Shown here: positions 1 through 11,274 of the stretch, in pieces
Layout of the letters: each line of letters opens with the position of its first letter
How positions within the stretch are numbered: position 1 is the first letter of the stretch
DNA from: Brachypodium distachyon
Lineage: Eukaryota; Streptophyta; Magnoliopsida; Poales; Poaceae
Direction: 5' to 3'
Assembly: GCF_000005505.3 (NCBI RefSeq)
Contig: NC_016131.3
Location: forward strand, 21,907,501-21,971,500
DNA length: 64,000 bases
Notes under the pieces: model-generated
The model's database searches: none
Told to the model about the DNA's origin: nothing
What the model saw: the letters and a program-made list of their open reading frames with translations, nothing else
Program-made: the position numbers and the translations under genes

Positions 1-1182
1 CGCCCTCCGCCATCATGGTCTGGTCAGTACAGTTACTGCACAGTTTGTTAACTTTTGTTTCCCCTGATTGGTTTGGATGGATGCAATTAACATGGCATTC
101 GTATTGAGTACGTGCAGCTTGGAGTACTGGGCGTTTGAGCTCCTTGTGCTGATCGCCGGCTTGCTGCCCAATTCCACAGTGAGCACGTCCTTGATCGCCA
201 TGTGGTACGTCTCTCTCTGAACAGACGAAGCTTCATAAACTATTAACTGTTCTATCATTTCGTACGTATTGAGTAGTGCATTGATCGTGAAACAAATCGA
301 ATTGATGAACGCTGGATTAATGTTTCTGAACGCATGCAGCTCCAGCACGGAGGCCATTGCCTACATGATCACCTACGGGTTCAGTGCCGCTGTGAGGTAC
401 GCACTGAATCCGGGCTCATCCCAAGTTCTTCCTCTGTTGCTGTCAGGTGTCAGCATGTTCCCTTGTGTTCAATTGTGGGGGTTAAACTTGGTTTCCTTTG
501 CACCTTGATTTGCAGCACCCGCGTGTCGAATGAGATCGGGGCAGGGAACGTGGAAGGGGCGAAGAACGCGGTGGCGGTGACGATGAAGCTGTCGGTGTTC
601 CTCGCCCTCTCCTTCATCCTGCTGCTGGCCTTCGGACACAGCCTCTGGGCGAGTCTCTTCAGCGGGAGCGCGGTGATCGTCGCCGAGTTCGCGGCCATCA
701 CGCCGCTCATGATGATCTCCATCGTGCTCGACTCCGCGCAGGGCGTCCTATCAGGTGAGCAGAGTAGACTAGACTCGTCCTGCACAGGCCATTTCTATAT
801 CCACAACTGATGAATGAATGGACTGGCGTGGCAGGGGTCGCGAGGGGCTGTGGATGGCAGCACCTGGCGGCGCTGACAAACCTGGTGGCATTCTACTTCA
901 TCGGCATGCCGCTGGCCATCCTCTTCGCCTTCAAGCTGGATTTCTACACCAAGGTAATAAAAGCTCTCTGCTCTCTGCCTCGCCATTCTGAATTTCTGCA
1001 CGAACGGAACTGAACTGAAGATTTTGATGCACGAATGTTTTTTTTCTTTGCAGGGTTTATGGTCGGGCCTGATTTGCGGGCTCACGTGCCAGAGCAGCAC
1101 GCTGGTGGTGATCACCGTCCGCACGAAATGGTCCAAGATCGTGGACAGGATGCAGCTAGAGAAGGCCAACTACGTGGCTTGA
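1..1182 (+). CDS. MATE efflux transporter (DETOXIFICATION family), 3' part
   Basis: Exons are <1-22, 118-204, 340-396, 516-754, 835-953 and 1054-1182, all with GT-AG introns; the 5' part lies outside the window. The joined frame gives 216 residues ending ANYVA-stop. MATE proteins are 12-span antiporters that export organic compounds in exchange for H+ or Na+ across the plasma or vacuolar membrane. Family marks visible here are [15 protein letters not shown], the [12 protein letters not shown] segment that opens the second half in plant MATEs, hydrophobic spans [16 protein letters not shown] and [12 protein letters not shown], the [14 protein letters not shown] loop, and GLWSGLICG with a basic C-terminal tail. 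The 340-396 exon start is the least certain junction: it gives AMCSSTEA, a little shorter than usual. The substrate cannot be inferred. Family assignment is secure; membership of a DTX subgroup is not attempted. Confidence 0.93.
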
Positions 1183-4060
1183 TCCACACGAGTTATTAGT
1201 GGGAGATGTAATTGACGATCGAAAGGTGGTTGTGCATACGCTGCACCTTAATTTGCGGGGTTTTGTGAGATCTGAGATAGGCGGGGCGTGGGAATTAATC
1301 GAACTACTGTCTAGCATTGATCGATGTAAGTTTTGACCGCGTACTTTGAATGGATTTCAGCATCTGAAACATTGAGCCTGCCATGATAATCGCTAATTGG
1401 AGGGGAAACGGACAAAACGAACATTTCCCTGGTGAATAAAGCATAAAGTGGAGTGAATTACACTTTCGTCTTTTCTAGTATTTCTGAATGAAACGAGAAA
1501 CGAGAAGTACTCCAGTTATTTCCAACTCGGCCTAATTCCGTATCATGATGTTTTTTGTGCGTGATTTAAAAAAAATGTGTAACCGATTGCACATTTCTAA
1601 AATATATGAAACAAGTGAAGTGTTGGATACAAACTCAACACCCAAGATCACTGATTTAGGAATAAGAATTTCTTGATCTCTTTTCTTCGTTCTACTTGTA
1701 ATCATGTCCACGTGATTTTTTATCTAGACCCGGTTCGATCCATCTCGGCAGGTGTTACGTGAGGACTCTCGTGCATATACGTCTTGTCAAGTTTGTTGTG
1801 ATTTTTTGTCTAGACCCGGTTCGATCCATCTCGGCAGGTGTTACGTGAGGCCTCTCGTGCAGATACGTCTTGTCAAGTTTGTTGTTTGGTGTCAACAAGG
1901 AGACGTCAATTTGCCGCCATAGGAGGTGGGTCGAAGGTGGTGCTACAGTGACTCAAAGCGGGTCACAATAGGACTTGTCCTACTTCAGCAACCCCTCCTG
2001 CAATATCCGGCTAGCGAGATGTCTTCAGCCAAGTAGAGGGATTGATGTTAGTGACGGCTAAGACGGCAAGTACACATACTTCGGTTGTAAACACAAGCAC
2101 TATGAGCAGGCAATATTGACGCGCATGTGTCGCGCCCTTGTTGAAATTGCTGACTCGAAACTCGGCCGGGGATGAAAATCCGGAGATTGACCCTATGACT
2201 GGACTCATCATCATCATCGGCACACATGCTATGAATCCTTCTTGAAGGCTTTGGTTAGAGTTGTGTATCTTTTTTCTCATTTGCTTGTTATAGGGGTTGT
2301 GGTAAATTGGTGAAGTCACTGTTCGCGAAACAGGTGTCCTCGGGGTTGTTTTTTGGTCGAATTGTTCGACATTTTTGTTTGGCTTTCACTACACCCACGC
2401 CCCACATTAATTGTTGAATACTCTGTTGGCAAAAACATACTTTAGAGGCCGAAGAAAAACAGTCCGACATGATAGTATACTAGAGCCGGCTGACATGTTG
2501 GCCACGATATGTTACGTGGCGATTGGTATGCCGACAGTAAGGGAAAAACGACGCTTTGTGTCTGTCAGCATGTGTGCCGCATGTGGGAGGAACCAAATCG
2601 AGCCACAATTTGTTGGAATCTTTTTATCATTATGGTTGTGAGCATCAACCGATATGAAGGCATGACCCCTTCTTCTAGGTGTCCCCTTCCGCAATTTTCC
2701 ATGACCCCCCTCTCCATTTAAGCCCCACTTCCCCTGATCTTCTCTGCACGAAGGTTCTTGAAATATCATAACAATAAAAAATCCACCTTCCGACAATTAA
2801 TAGTAGTTTAGTATAAAGTTCAACAGAAATCCTAAAATAATTGAAAGTATGCCTTTAAAAAAAAAGACATGTCTCAATTACCAATGGTGTGCGTTTGTGA
2901 CGAAGGCGATGGCGCGGGCTGAGAATGTTACCGTTGCACGTAAACATGCGGGCCAAGTATTGATACATCGTGAGGAAGTGAACCCGAAGGATGGTGCAGG
3001 AACTGGACTCGACATGCCAATTCTCTCGATTTAGAGCGAGGTGGTCAATGCATAGTCACAATCGACAATAAAAAGTAAAGATTCAATGTCGGCATTCACA
3101 AAATCTGCCGATATCATTTCACTTGATATGTCGGCACACGAGTAACCAAACATGTCATGGATATGTTAGCCATCAGAGAACTCCGGGCAGCCCAATATGG
3201 TCTCCCCGAGGATGCAGTTTAAAGCCATTTCACCTTCCGGCGACCCCCACCTCCCTTCAGCCTTTTCCCGTACGTGCGGTTCGCATATTGTAAAATTCAA
3301 CTCTTACTTGAATCGGGCTGCAGTTTTTGTCAAAAAAGAAGAAGCCTTTCACCTTTGCTCGTGTTCTGAGTTCGAGAATGAACAGGAAAAGTGCCATGTC
3401 GGGGTTCCTTGATAGGCCGTCGTTGACCAAACAATACTCTCTGGGACACTTGTTATCGATCAGGAATAGTTGCCTTGAGTTCATTGCTGAAAGAAAACCC
3501 TCGAGTTCATCACAGGCATTGTCTAAATCGATGGAAGTGCGCAGGCATGACAGGCAGGGCCATTTTCGCACCGTTTAATTCCAGCGCACTTCCTGACACG
3601 TGGACCCGGACGTATTCCGGCCGCGCCCCTAGGCCCTACTCCCTAGCTGCCCCCAGTCCAGGCCGACTCCAACCAGTCGCCCCACCCCGAGCGCCAACCA
3701 CCCCGCACCACACGGCACCGGGACGGCAGCAATTCCCCAAATTCCCCACCAGCAAAGTCACCGTTGCTTGGTGTGGTGTCCGCTGAAACGAAAGTCGCCG
3801 TCGCCCCGCCTCGCCTTCGCCGTCTCATCTCCCAGACTCCCCCGCCCGTTTGACCCCCTTCCGTTCGTTCGTTCGTTCCCCGCTTTCCCCTCGATCCCTT
3901 CCTTTCCGCAGTTCCGCTCCCCACCCCCCGAACCCCACCGCACCAACCAGCCAGCGGCCGTCCCCCTCCCGGAGCGGTTGCTTCGCTTGCTTACTCCCTA
4001 CTCCCGTTCCGTTTCATGGTGGCTGCCGCCTCGTGAGGGCCGCGCTCTGCGATCAGAAAG
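1183..4060. other. Intergenic region between MATE and FLY-like genes
   Basis: No gene is supported here. It holds the MATE 3' UTR, an 86-bp tandem duplication at 1712-1884, AT-rich sequence with short chance ORFs, and from about 3590 a GC-rich stretch with CT-rich runs that looks like the promoter and 5' leader of the downstream gene. Confidence 0.6.
1712..1884. repeat. Two-copy tandem duplication, period 86 bp
   Basis: The block starting GTGATTTTTTATCTAGACCC at 1712 recurs at 1798 with only a few substitutions, and the copies abut head to tail. The unit includes CCGGTTCGATCCATCTCGG. I could not assign the unit to a named repeat family. Confidence 0.9.
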
Positions 4061-7000
4061 ATGAGGCACGCCGCCGCTGCGGGCACCGTGCTGAGGGTAG
4101 CTGTAGTGGGCCTGGTGGTGGCCGGCCTCGCCCTCCCGCCGCCAGCCGCGGCGCTGCGGCCTCTCAGGGAGCGCGTCGTCTCCGCCGGCGCCACCGCCTC
4201 CTCCGGATCGTGGGCCAATGAGGTGAGACGCTGCTGGATTGACGGGTTTGCAAGTTGCCCCCTAATTTTAATTTCACTTCAGGGTTTTAGGGGAATTGAA
4301 CCCTCCGACTAGAGCAATTAGAAAGAGGAAAATCGACAAACATATCTGTTTTGAGCTTAAGTTGTGTCCATACTTGTAACTTATCATGGCGCATTATACT
4401 CGTGCTTATTATTCCTGGGCTTTTTTCAAGTTTATCATGGTGCAACATCAAAACTGGTGTTTAGGTTCGGAGTCCAACTAGTCTTATCTAGTCGAGGTAA
4501 TTTGATGCCTGATCACAAAAAAGAAAGAAGAGATAATTCGATTGCCATACATGTCCTATTTTGACTGTACCAATCGACCCCAGGAACGGTGGAACTAGAA
4601 GTCTGGCATGTATGGACTACTTATTAGGTTTCAATTTGTGAGCACAATGACTGGTCCAGCAAGCAAAAGAATGGCAACTTCATTTTAGTTCTATTTCAAT
4701 TTATGATGTTAGGGTTGTTAAAGGATGAGTGTGCCGGCATATATTTATCTGGACCTGTTAATTCTTATTATATGTATGCGATTGAGCTTAATGCTCATGA
4801 TCTCCATGTTTATGCAGCACACGTTCTTCAAGAGGGATGACAATGAGATGAGTCCGTATTCATGGAATATTACAGGAACATATAAAGGTAACTCCTGTCA
4901 TACCTCTGTCTTTCTGGTGATAGACATACACTAGTTTATTTTACCTATTGTTTAATCAGAGTTTTGTGTCCTAGCTGGCGATAGTGTTAACCTGTCTATC
5001 TGTTGATAATTTTGTGTTGTCACTGGTGCACAACACATGTTAGGATGTGTAGCTACCTTGAGGTCTGGAGGAATGAAACATGTTATGTTATGTACGCGAA
5101 GGTCAAATACTCAAATGTACAATATTCTGCTTTAGAATAACTATGAAGAATAAGCTTGGTTCCGTAGTCACAACGTACAATTTGGTGGTGTAGTATCCTC
5201 ATTGGAGTTTCTTTTGTTTACTGCAGATTCTGATTGAATGCATAATAATTTTTATTCTAGTTGCAAACCGAGCCTAATGAAACACTGCACCTTTTCATTT
5301 CTGATATACCTTATATTTGTTTCACCATAGGATGCCACTGCTTACTTAACTGCCAGTGTGGTTTATGTATTTATGTAACAAGTTCACTATTTTATGGTTT
5401 AGGAAGTTGGAGCTTTGCTGGTGCCACAAATGGTTCTTCTAGGTTTCTTGAGTTTCTGACATCTAAAGGTGACTCGGTTTTGGAATTACTGAGTACCCCA
5501 ACAAAGATAAGTGGGGTACACTATGTTCAGGTAAAGCAAGGTCCCCTCTTACATGATGAATCCTATGTAAATATATGATTGATAAATCCTATATAATTAT
5601 AATCCTGTGTTCATGCTACGTTGATCATTTCTCTTACCATGGGACGACAGGGAACAATCACATTCCATGATGTTATCGACAATACTCATGATCGTGGGGT
5701 TGCTCAAATAAGGTTAGAAGGCGTGTATATATGGCCTTTTAGACAGCTACGCATGGTAGCTAACAGGTACATGTTCAACTTTCTTGTATAATGTTTCTTC
5801 GTAACTGAGGATTTGTTTGACCTTTTGGTTTTCTTGCTGATTTATAACATGTGCTATTAATTTTATCCACTTTGAATAGAGGAAACAATATTGTTCTACC
5901 GTAAGTAACTGCAATAATAAAAGTACCATCCAAGTTGTAAAAACGCCACTTCAGCAAAAACAATTCAGTATGGGTCCTGACATTATGATTCTTGTGTACA
6001 CCCAGCTCAATTTCAGTGACTTCCTTGCTACTATTTTGATGCCAATATTCGTATCGTGCAAGTGGAAACACATCAGCTAGTTGGTTACTTCATGCAAGTT
6101 TAGTTACCATGAGCCCATGACTACTGTGAATTAATGATCTCCTGGTTATCTTTGAGATCCTTGTTTTAGTGGCTTATGTAGTTGCATATGTTTAACGCTC
6201 TCATTTGAATGGAAGTAGTTTGCAGATTAATTTTTTTTCCATATTATCTAACACAACTGTATTCATTGTTCTAGTGGTGCTGATGGCGAACCGCTTCAAG
6301 AAGAGGATTACTTTTTGTCGAATCCATACCATTTGGTAAGTAGCAGAACTTTCCATATTCATCACTGATTAGTGCATCAATACTCATTGCACATCCTATA
6401 GAATACCATATACTACCTCCACCCGAAACTGTAAGGCACATATTGTCAAACAAACTTGGCCAAAAACAAATCTTGAGAAGCGTGCTCATGTTTTGGATTG
6501 AGGGAGTAGCTTCTTGAGTTTTCACAAGATTTTACAATCTTGTTTCATAAAAATATAGATCCGTCTTAAAACTTACAAATTTTATGAAATATACTCTTGC
6601 CTGCTAACAATAGTATAGTAATACACCTCTCTTAAGTTTAAGATGCTATGCAATATACTCCAACCTGCTAAGTTTTTATCAGCTGCGGATTTTCTCCTCT
6701 CAAGTGTTCCAAGATTCTTCTGAAGAGAAGAACCGAAGGAAGAACTGTAAGCTTCAATTATTACACTTAATTCCCTGCCACTTGATGTGAATATGAGTTT
6801 GATTGTGCTCGTTCTTCCTTATCAGCTCTCACATATGACATGGAGAAACATTGTAACATAGAAATAGCAGCTAAGGTGGTCCGGGTTTCATCTAACCTAA
6901 ATGGTACTGAATTTCTTTACGGTATTGCTAAATCCATTTCCACCGGTAATTTGTTACTATGTGTTGTCAAATTCTACTTGTGCATAGCTTCCTGTTGGTA

Positions 7001-10000
7001 ATTTTTCTTCTTCCAACAACATCTATATAACAACTGCCAGAGTAAGTTCTTACTTTTTTAATCAGAAGGAGAGCATGAAAAGTACCGGTTGGAGGGTTTG
7101 ATGGAAAGTCCAGCGGTAGATGATGATGGAGAGTGCTTCTCATCTATCTTACTAAATGCGACATCGCTGAATGTTGAAGCTTATTACAACAAAGCAGTGA
7201 ACTATACTCTGATGGTCACTTTTGTATCCTTCGTGACTCTTTGACTTATTTTCTTCCATCCTATCTTGGCCTCTTCTCACTGTGCATTCCTTAACTGGAG
7301 TATTCTAGATCTCGTTCCTCCAAGTTTTGCTGCTTATTAGACAAATGGAACATAGCAACACCCAGTCTGTAAGTATTTCTTTTCCCTTTATGCAATCTTT
7401 TTTCATAGCACAGTAAGTCCTCTTGCTCTACATGTCTTTCAAGCTTCATGCTTTTGAGTTTGAGGTACACATATATTGCTTACAGGGAGCTGCTAAGGTT
7501 TCTATTTTAATGATTGGGCAACAAGCTATCATGGATGCATATCTCTGTCTACTGCATCTGACTGCTGGTATTTTGGTTGGTGAGTCTTATATTCGCATGA
7601 CATGTCAAATTTGTTTGCCTTCTTTTTCCTAGTTCCTTGTTTGTAACTGATATTGCTACTACTCTTGCTATTAATAAATGGAAATTAGATGTGTTGACTG
7701 GAAAATACTCAGTGTGATTACAACTGGGCAGTGGCATCACTTGGTAGTGACATACTGATTTTGTATTCCAACTTCCACGAATCCATGATTTTTGTATTCT
7801 TGCTGAGCGATAGCTCCCATTCCCCAGCGCTTGCGCCAATAAAAGATGTTCCCTGCTAGGATTCTTATTAGAATTGATTATGCCATTAGTGTTGCATTCA
7901 CAAGCATGATATCCTGCACAATTGCGCGGAGAACATTTTTAGTCATCTTTATTTTGACGGAAACATCTCTAAATTCTAATCATCTTTACTTTTTGGCTCA
8001 CATAGATATGTATTGCTATACTATTTAAAAAAAAACACCAGATGGATATAGCTGTGTATCATCTTTACGTGATATTAGACCAGTATAAGAAATTAAAACT
8101 CAGGTCACCATAGGCCTCTTAGCCTTTTGTAAGAGCTAACATGTTGTGCTTGCACATGATGCTAGAGCAATACATTCAAATGAAGTTTGGATCATGACCA
8201 TGATTGGTCTTTGGAATGGCATAAATAATCAAACCCAGTGCACCTGGAAAAGTAGAATTAACCAATTCCACCACACCTAGAAGTACAGTAGTCTACTGAG
8301 TCAAGTCATGGTTTGTATATGAGACCTTATATTTTATTGAAGTTTAGGCTGTAATCCATATATTAAAGTTTAGATCATGAGACAGCTAGTCGATAAACAT
8401 TTCCATTAGAACAATTGATCTTTTGTAGGTGTTATTAGCTTAGTATCTGGAAATAAAGTTCAGATCACCTGTCAGTTGTCGATCTCTACCTGAGACAGCT
8501 GATCATACATGATATGTAAAATTAAACTTCACATACTGAATCGGTCAATGGATTGTTTGCATTGACTGATTGGTTGTTTGTAGGTGATATTAAGTTTGTA
8601 TCTAGAATTAAAGTTCATATCACCTGCCAGCTGTTAGTCTCATCCCAAGACAGCTCATCATACTCGAAATAAATTGAAGTTCACATATTGAATCGGTGGA
8701 TCGCTTGTTTGCATTGATATATCGTGTGTACGCCAAGTTATGTTAGTAGGTATGATTTCCGTGATAATAAATCATAGTGCAAATTTTTTTTATGTGATTA
8801 TTCTATTGATACTCGATTAAAATTTAGATTGCGAGCTAGTCATTTGTCTCTGGCTTTGTACTGATATTTGATTAATTTGGGTTTGATTTCCTAGCTGATC
8901 AGTCGCTTGCACATGGCGTTAAATTCGTAACCAGAATTACAATTTTGTGTCTACTTTTTTCTTAGCAATAATAATTGCTAAACATAAGATCAAATGGTCT
9001 AAATAATTCACTGGGCCTATGGATGGGCCTTAAACCAATTCAAGATGTTTCACCACTACCTCATCAAATATACCCACCCCACTAGATTTTAACCGTAAAT
9101 ATAAGATCTAATGGTCTAAATATTTCGGATAATGTGGATTAACATTGTGTCTTGGCTCAGGAACTCCAGTGTTGTGCTTTTAATATATAATACGGAGTAG
9201 CCTTTGGTTGTTACATGTTTAATGTTTTAATCCGTACTTTTCTGTTGAAGTGAAATGCAATGCAGTATAATGGAACTCTAAGCCAAAGGCAAAAAATATG
9301 ATTGTATGCTAATCCCTCCAATCTGTAATAAGTGTCTTGGATTTGTATAAAATTGTACTAACTTTGTACTAAATCCAAGACACTTATTACGGATCGGAGG
9401 GAGTACTTGTCAAGTCGGTAGTGTAAAGTGATTTCACACATAGCTTACCCAAAGGCATACCCGTGGCCCAACAGCGCAGGCCTGCCTACTGTGCTAACCA
9501 TTGGTGAAGTATTGTCAACACTACGTAAGATTGCTCTGTGCTACTGATGCTGACTTATCTGAAAATTCTGCAATGCCATCAATCATATTGTTGATTAATC
9601 GAACTATTGAATATTTTTACCACTTTTGCAGTCTGATTATAAAATAAACGTATTTGTAGCAGCTTATATTCTTCGATCTTCTGTCATAATTTTGTTTGGT
9701 GAAAAGTCGTGTTACATCTAACATTTTCATTACATGTTTTAACTTTCTACAGAGTCTCTCTTTAATGCCTTTGCAACAGCTGCCTTCTTCAAGTTCGTCG
9801 TTTTTTCTATTTTTGAGATGAGATATCTGCTTGCTATTTGGAAAGCAAGTAGACCATTGAACAGTGGAGAAGGTTGGGAAATAATGAGGAGAGAACTCTC
9901 TGTTCTGTACAGCCGCTTCTGTAAGTACTAAATATCATCTGGCTTCTTCATGTTTTTCGTAAGAATCATGTTAGTATGTCAACCTATTGCAGCCAACGTA

Positions 10001-11274
10001 GATTGTGCACCCGTAATGATTGCCACTTGTTACTGTGAGAACTTACATGTGCATGATCTTCTTCTGAAGTTTAGCATCAAGTAGCTACCACCAGTCTGAC
10101 CACTGTCCAGTTGACCATTCTTGCCTATGCCATTGATGTAATAGCCTAGCCAGTGTACCTGTTCCTTCACTTGGTGGTGCCAAAACAAAAGCTGAGCTGG
10201 TGACTCCAGATTTTTAGCAAAGCACTGCTACTTGTGTTGCACCAAAATACATCACATTTGAAAGCTTTTAGGGGGTTTGACCCCTCAGGGTTTTGGTTCT
10301 GGCACTGCTATGCCTGTAATGGAAAGTGATATGGTGACTCGTGCAAATTGGTAGGCACAGTGCCTGGCGCATGCTTTGACATTTTCACATGTTGACATCA
10401 GTGTACCTTTTCTTTTACCAACTGTTACAATGTTCCTCACTCTGCTTTGCTTCTGCAGATGGCATTCTTTTGGGTGGAATCCTTCTCATGTATGAGTTGC
10501 ACAATTTCTTGCGCCCGCTTCTTTTCCTGATGTACTCATTTTGGATTCCTCAAATTGTCACGAATGTCATTCGGGATACAAGAAAACCCCTGCACCCTCA
10601 GTACATTTTAGGCATGACTGCCACACGCATCGCCATACCTCTGTATATATTTGGTTGCCCTAACAACTTCATGCGCATTGAGCCCGACAAGAAATGGTGC
10701 ATAGCTGTGACAGTTTTCATGGGTATCCAGGCAGCAGTGCTCCTGCTCCAGCACTATCTTGGTTCTCGCTGCTTCATTCCTCGCCAGGTAATATTACCCT
10801 AAGACATGCAGTCTGTTCTGTTGCATTCTAGATGAATTTTAGATGGATTCTTGTAGCAGATTCCATTTCTCAAAAAGTTGCCATCGTAGATTTATTTGAG
10901 CTCCAGTTGATTTAATTCTCAGAATATGTGGATAATTGTTGTACAAGTACCATTACTTATCTTTTCATGGCTGCAATCTTCAGATCCTCCCTGAGAAATA
11001 CTGCTACCACAGGAAGGTAGAGGATAACACAAATCAGCCAATTGATTGTGTTATTTGTATGACTACCATTGATCTTACCCAAAGAACGAGTGAATACATG
11101 GTAATTGTGAAATCTCTTGGTCTGTGACATCATAGATACGTATCCTTAAGCACTAACTGTCTCCTCTTGTAGGTGGCACCTTGCGAGCATATATTCCACT
11201 CAGGCTGTTTACAACGCTGGATGGACATCAAGATGGAGTGCCCAACTTGCAGGCGCCCTCTACCACCAGCTTAG
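4061..11274 (+). CDS. FLY1: Transmembrane RING-H2 E3 ubiquitin ligase, FLYING SAUCER (FLY1/FLY2) type
   Basis: Fourteen GT-AG exons: 4061-4222, 4818-4887, 5403-5530, 5651-5766, 6275-6335, 6683-6746, 6826-6903, 7066-7223, 7309-7368, 7486-7579, 9753-9920, 10459-10787, 10984-11100, 11173-11274; 1707 nt, 568 aa. A signal peptide (residues 1-30) is followed by a luminal region (HTFFKRDD, GSWSFAGATNGSS, LEGVYIWPFRQ), about seven membrane spans from residue 270 to 490, and a C-terminal RING-H2 (C518-V-I-C521, C539-x-H541, H544, C547, then CPTC) ending RRPLPPA. Arabidopsis FLY1/FLY2 are endomembrane E3 ligases affecting pectin methylesterification in seed mucilage, and the architecture resembles yeast Tul1; that role is known for the family, not shown here. 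Intron 10 is 2.2 kb and carries repeats. Whether this is the FLY1 or FLY2 orthologue is undecided. Confidence 0.9.
6413..6506. mobile_element. Degenerate Stowaway-like MITE in intron 5
   Basis: A 94-bp stretch begins CTACCTCCACCC and ends GAGGGAG, with TA on both sides, matching eroded Stowaway termini. The inner parts of the arms pair poorly, so the call is tentative. Confidence 0.5.
8416..8725. repeat. Two-copy tandem repeat, period about 155 bp, in intron 10 of the FLY-like gene
   Basis: The first copy is about 8416-8570 and the second about 8571-8725. Each contains TGTAGGTG, then TAAAGTTCA-ATCACCTG, GAGACAGCT or AAGACAGCT with CATCATAC, CACATA-TGAATCGGT, and ends GTTTGCATTGA. A weaker third copy may precede them from about 8290 (GAGACAGCTAGTCGAT). 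It lies wholly inside the 2.2-kb intron. Confidence 0.85.
9312..9403. mobile_element. Stowaway MITE in intron 10 of the FLY-like gene
   Basis: A 92-bp imperfect palindrome. The left arm (CTGTAATAAGTGTCTTGGAT) pairs with the right arm (ATCCAAGACACTTATTACGG), and it ends GATCGGAGGGAG followed by TA. The left terminus is mutated. It is close in sequence to the element at 53843-53930. Confidence 0.85.

Noticed and set aside
8975..9125. Direct repeat of ATAAGATC-AATGGTCTAAATA about 120 bp apart in the FLY-like intron
   Set aside because: Only about 22 bp long and without terminal structure; I could not tie it to an element.
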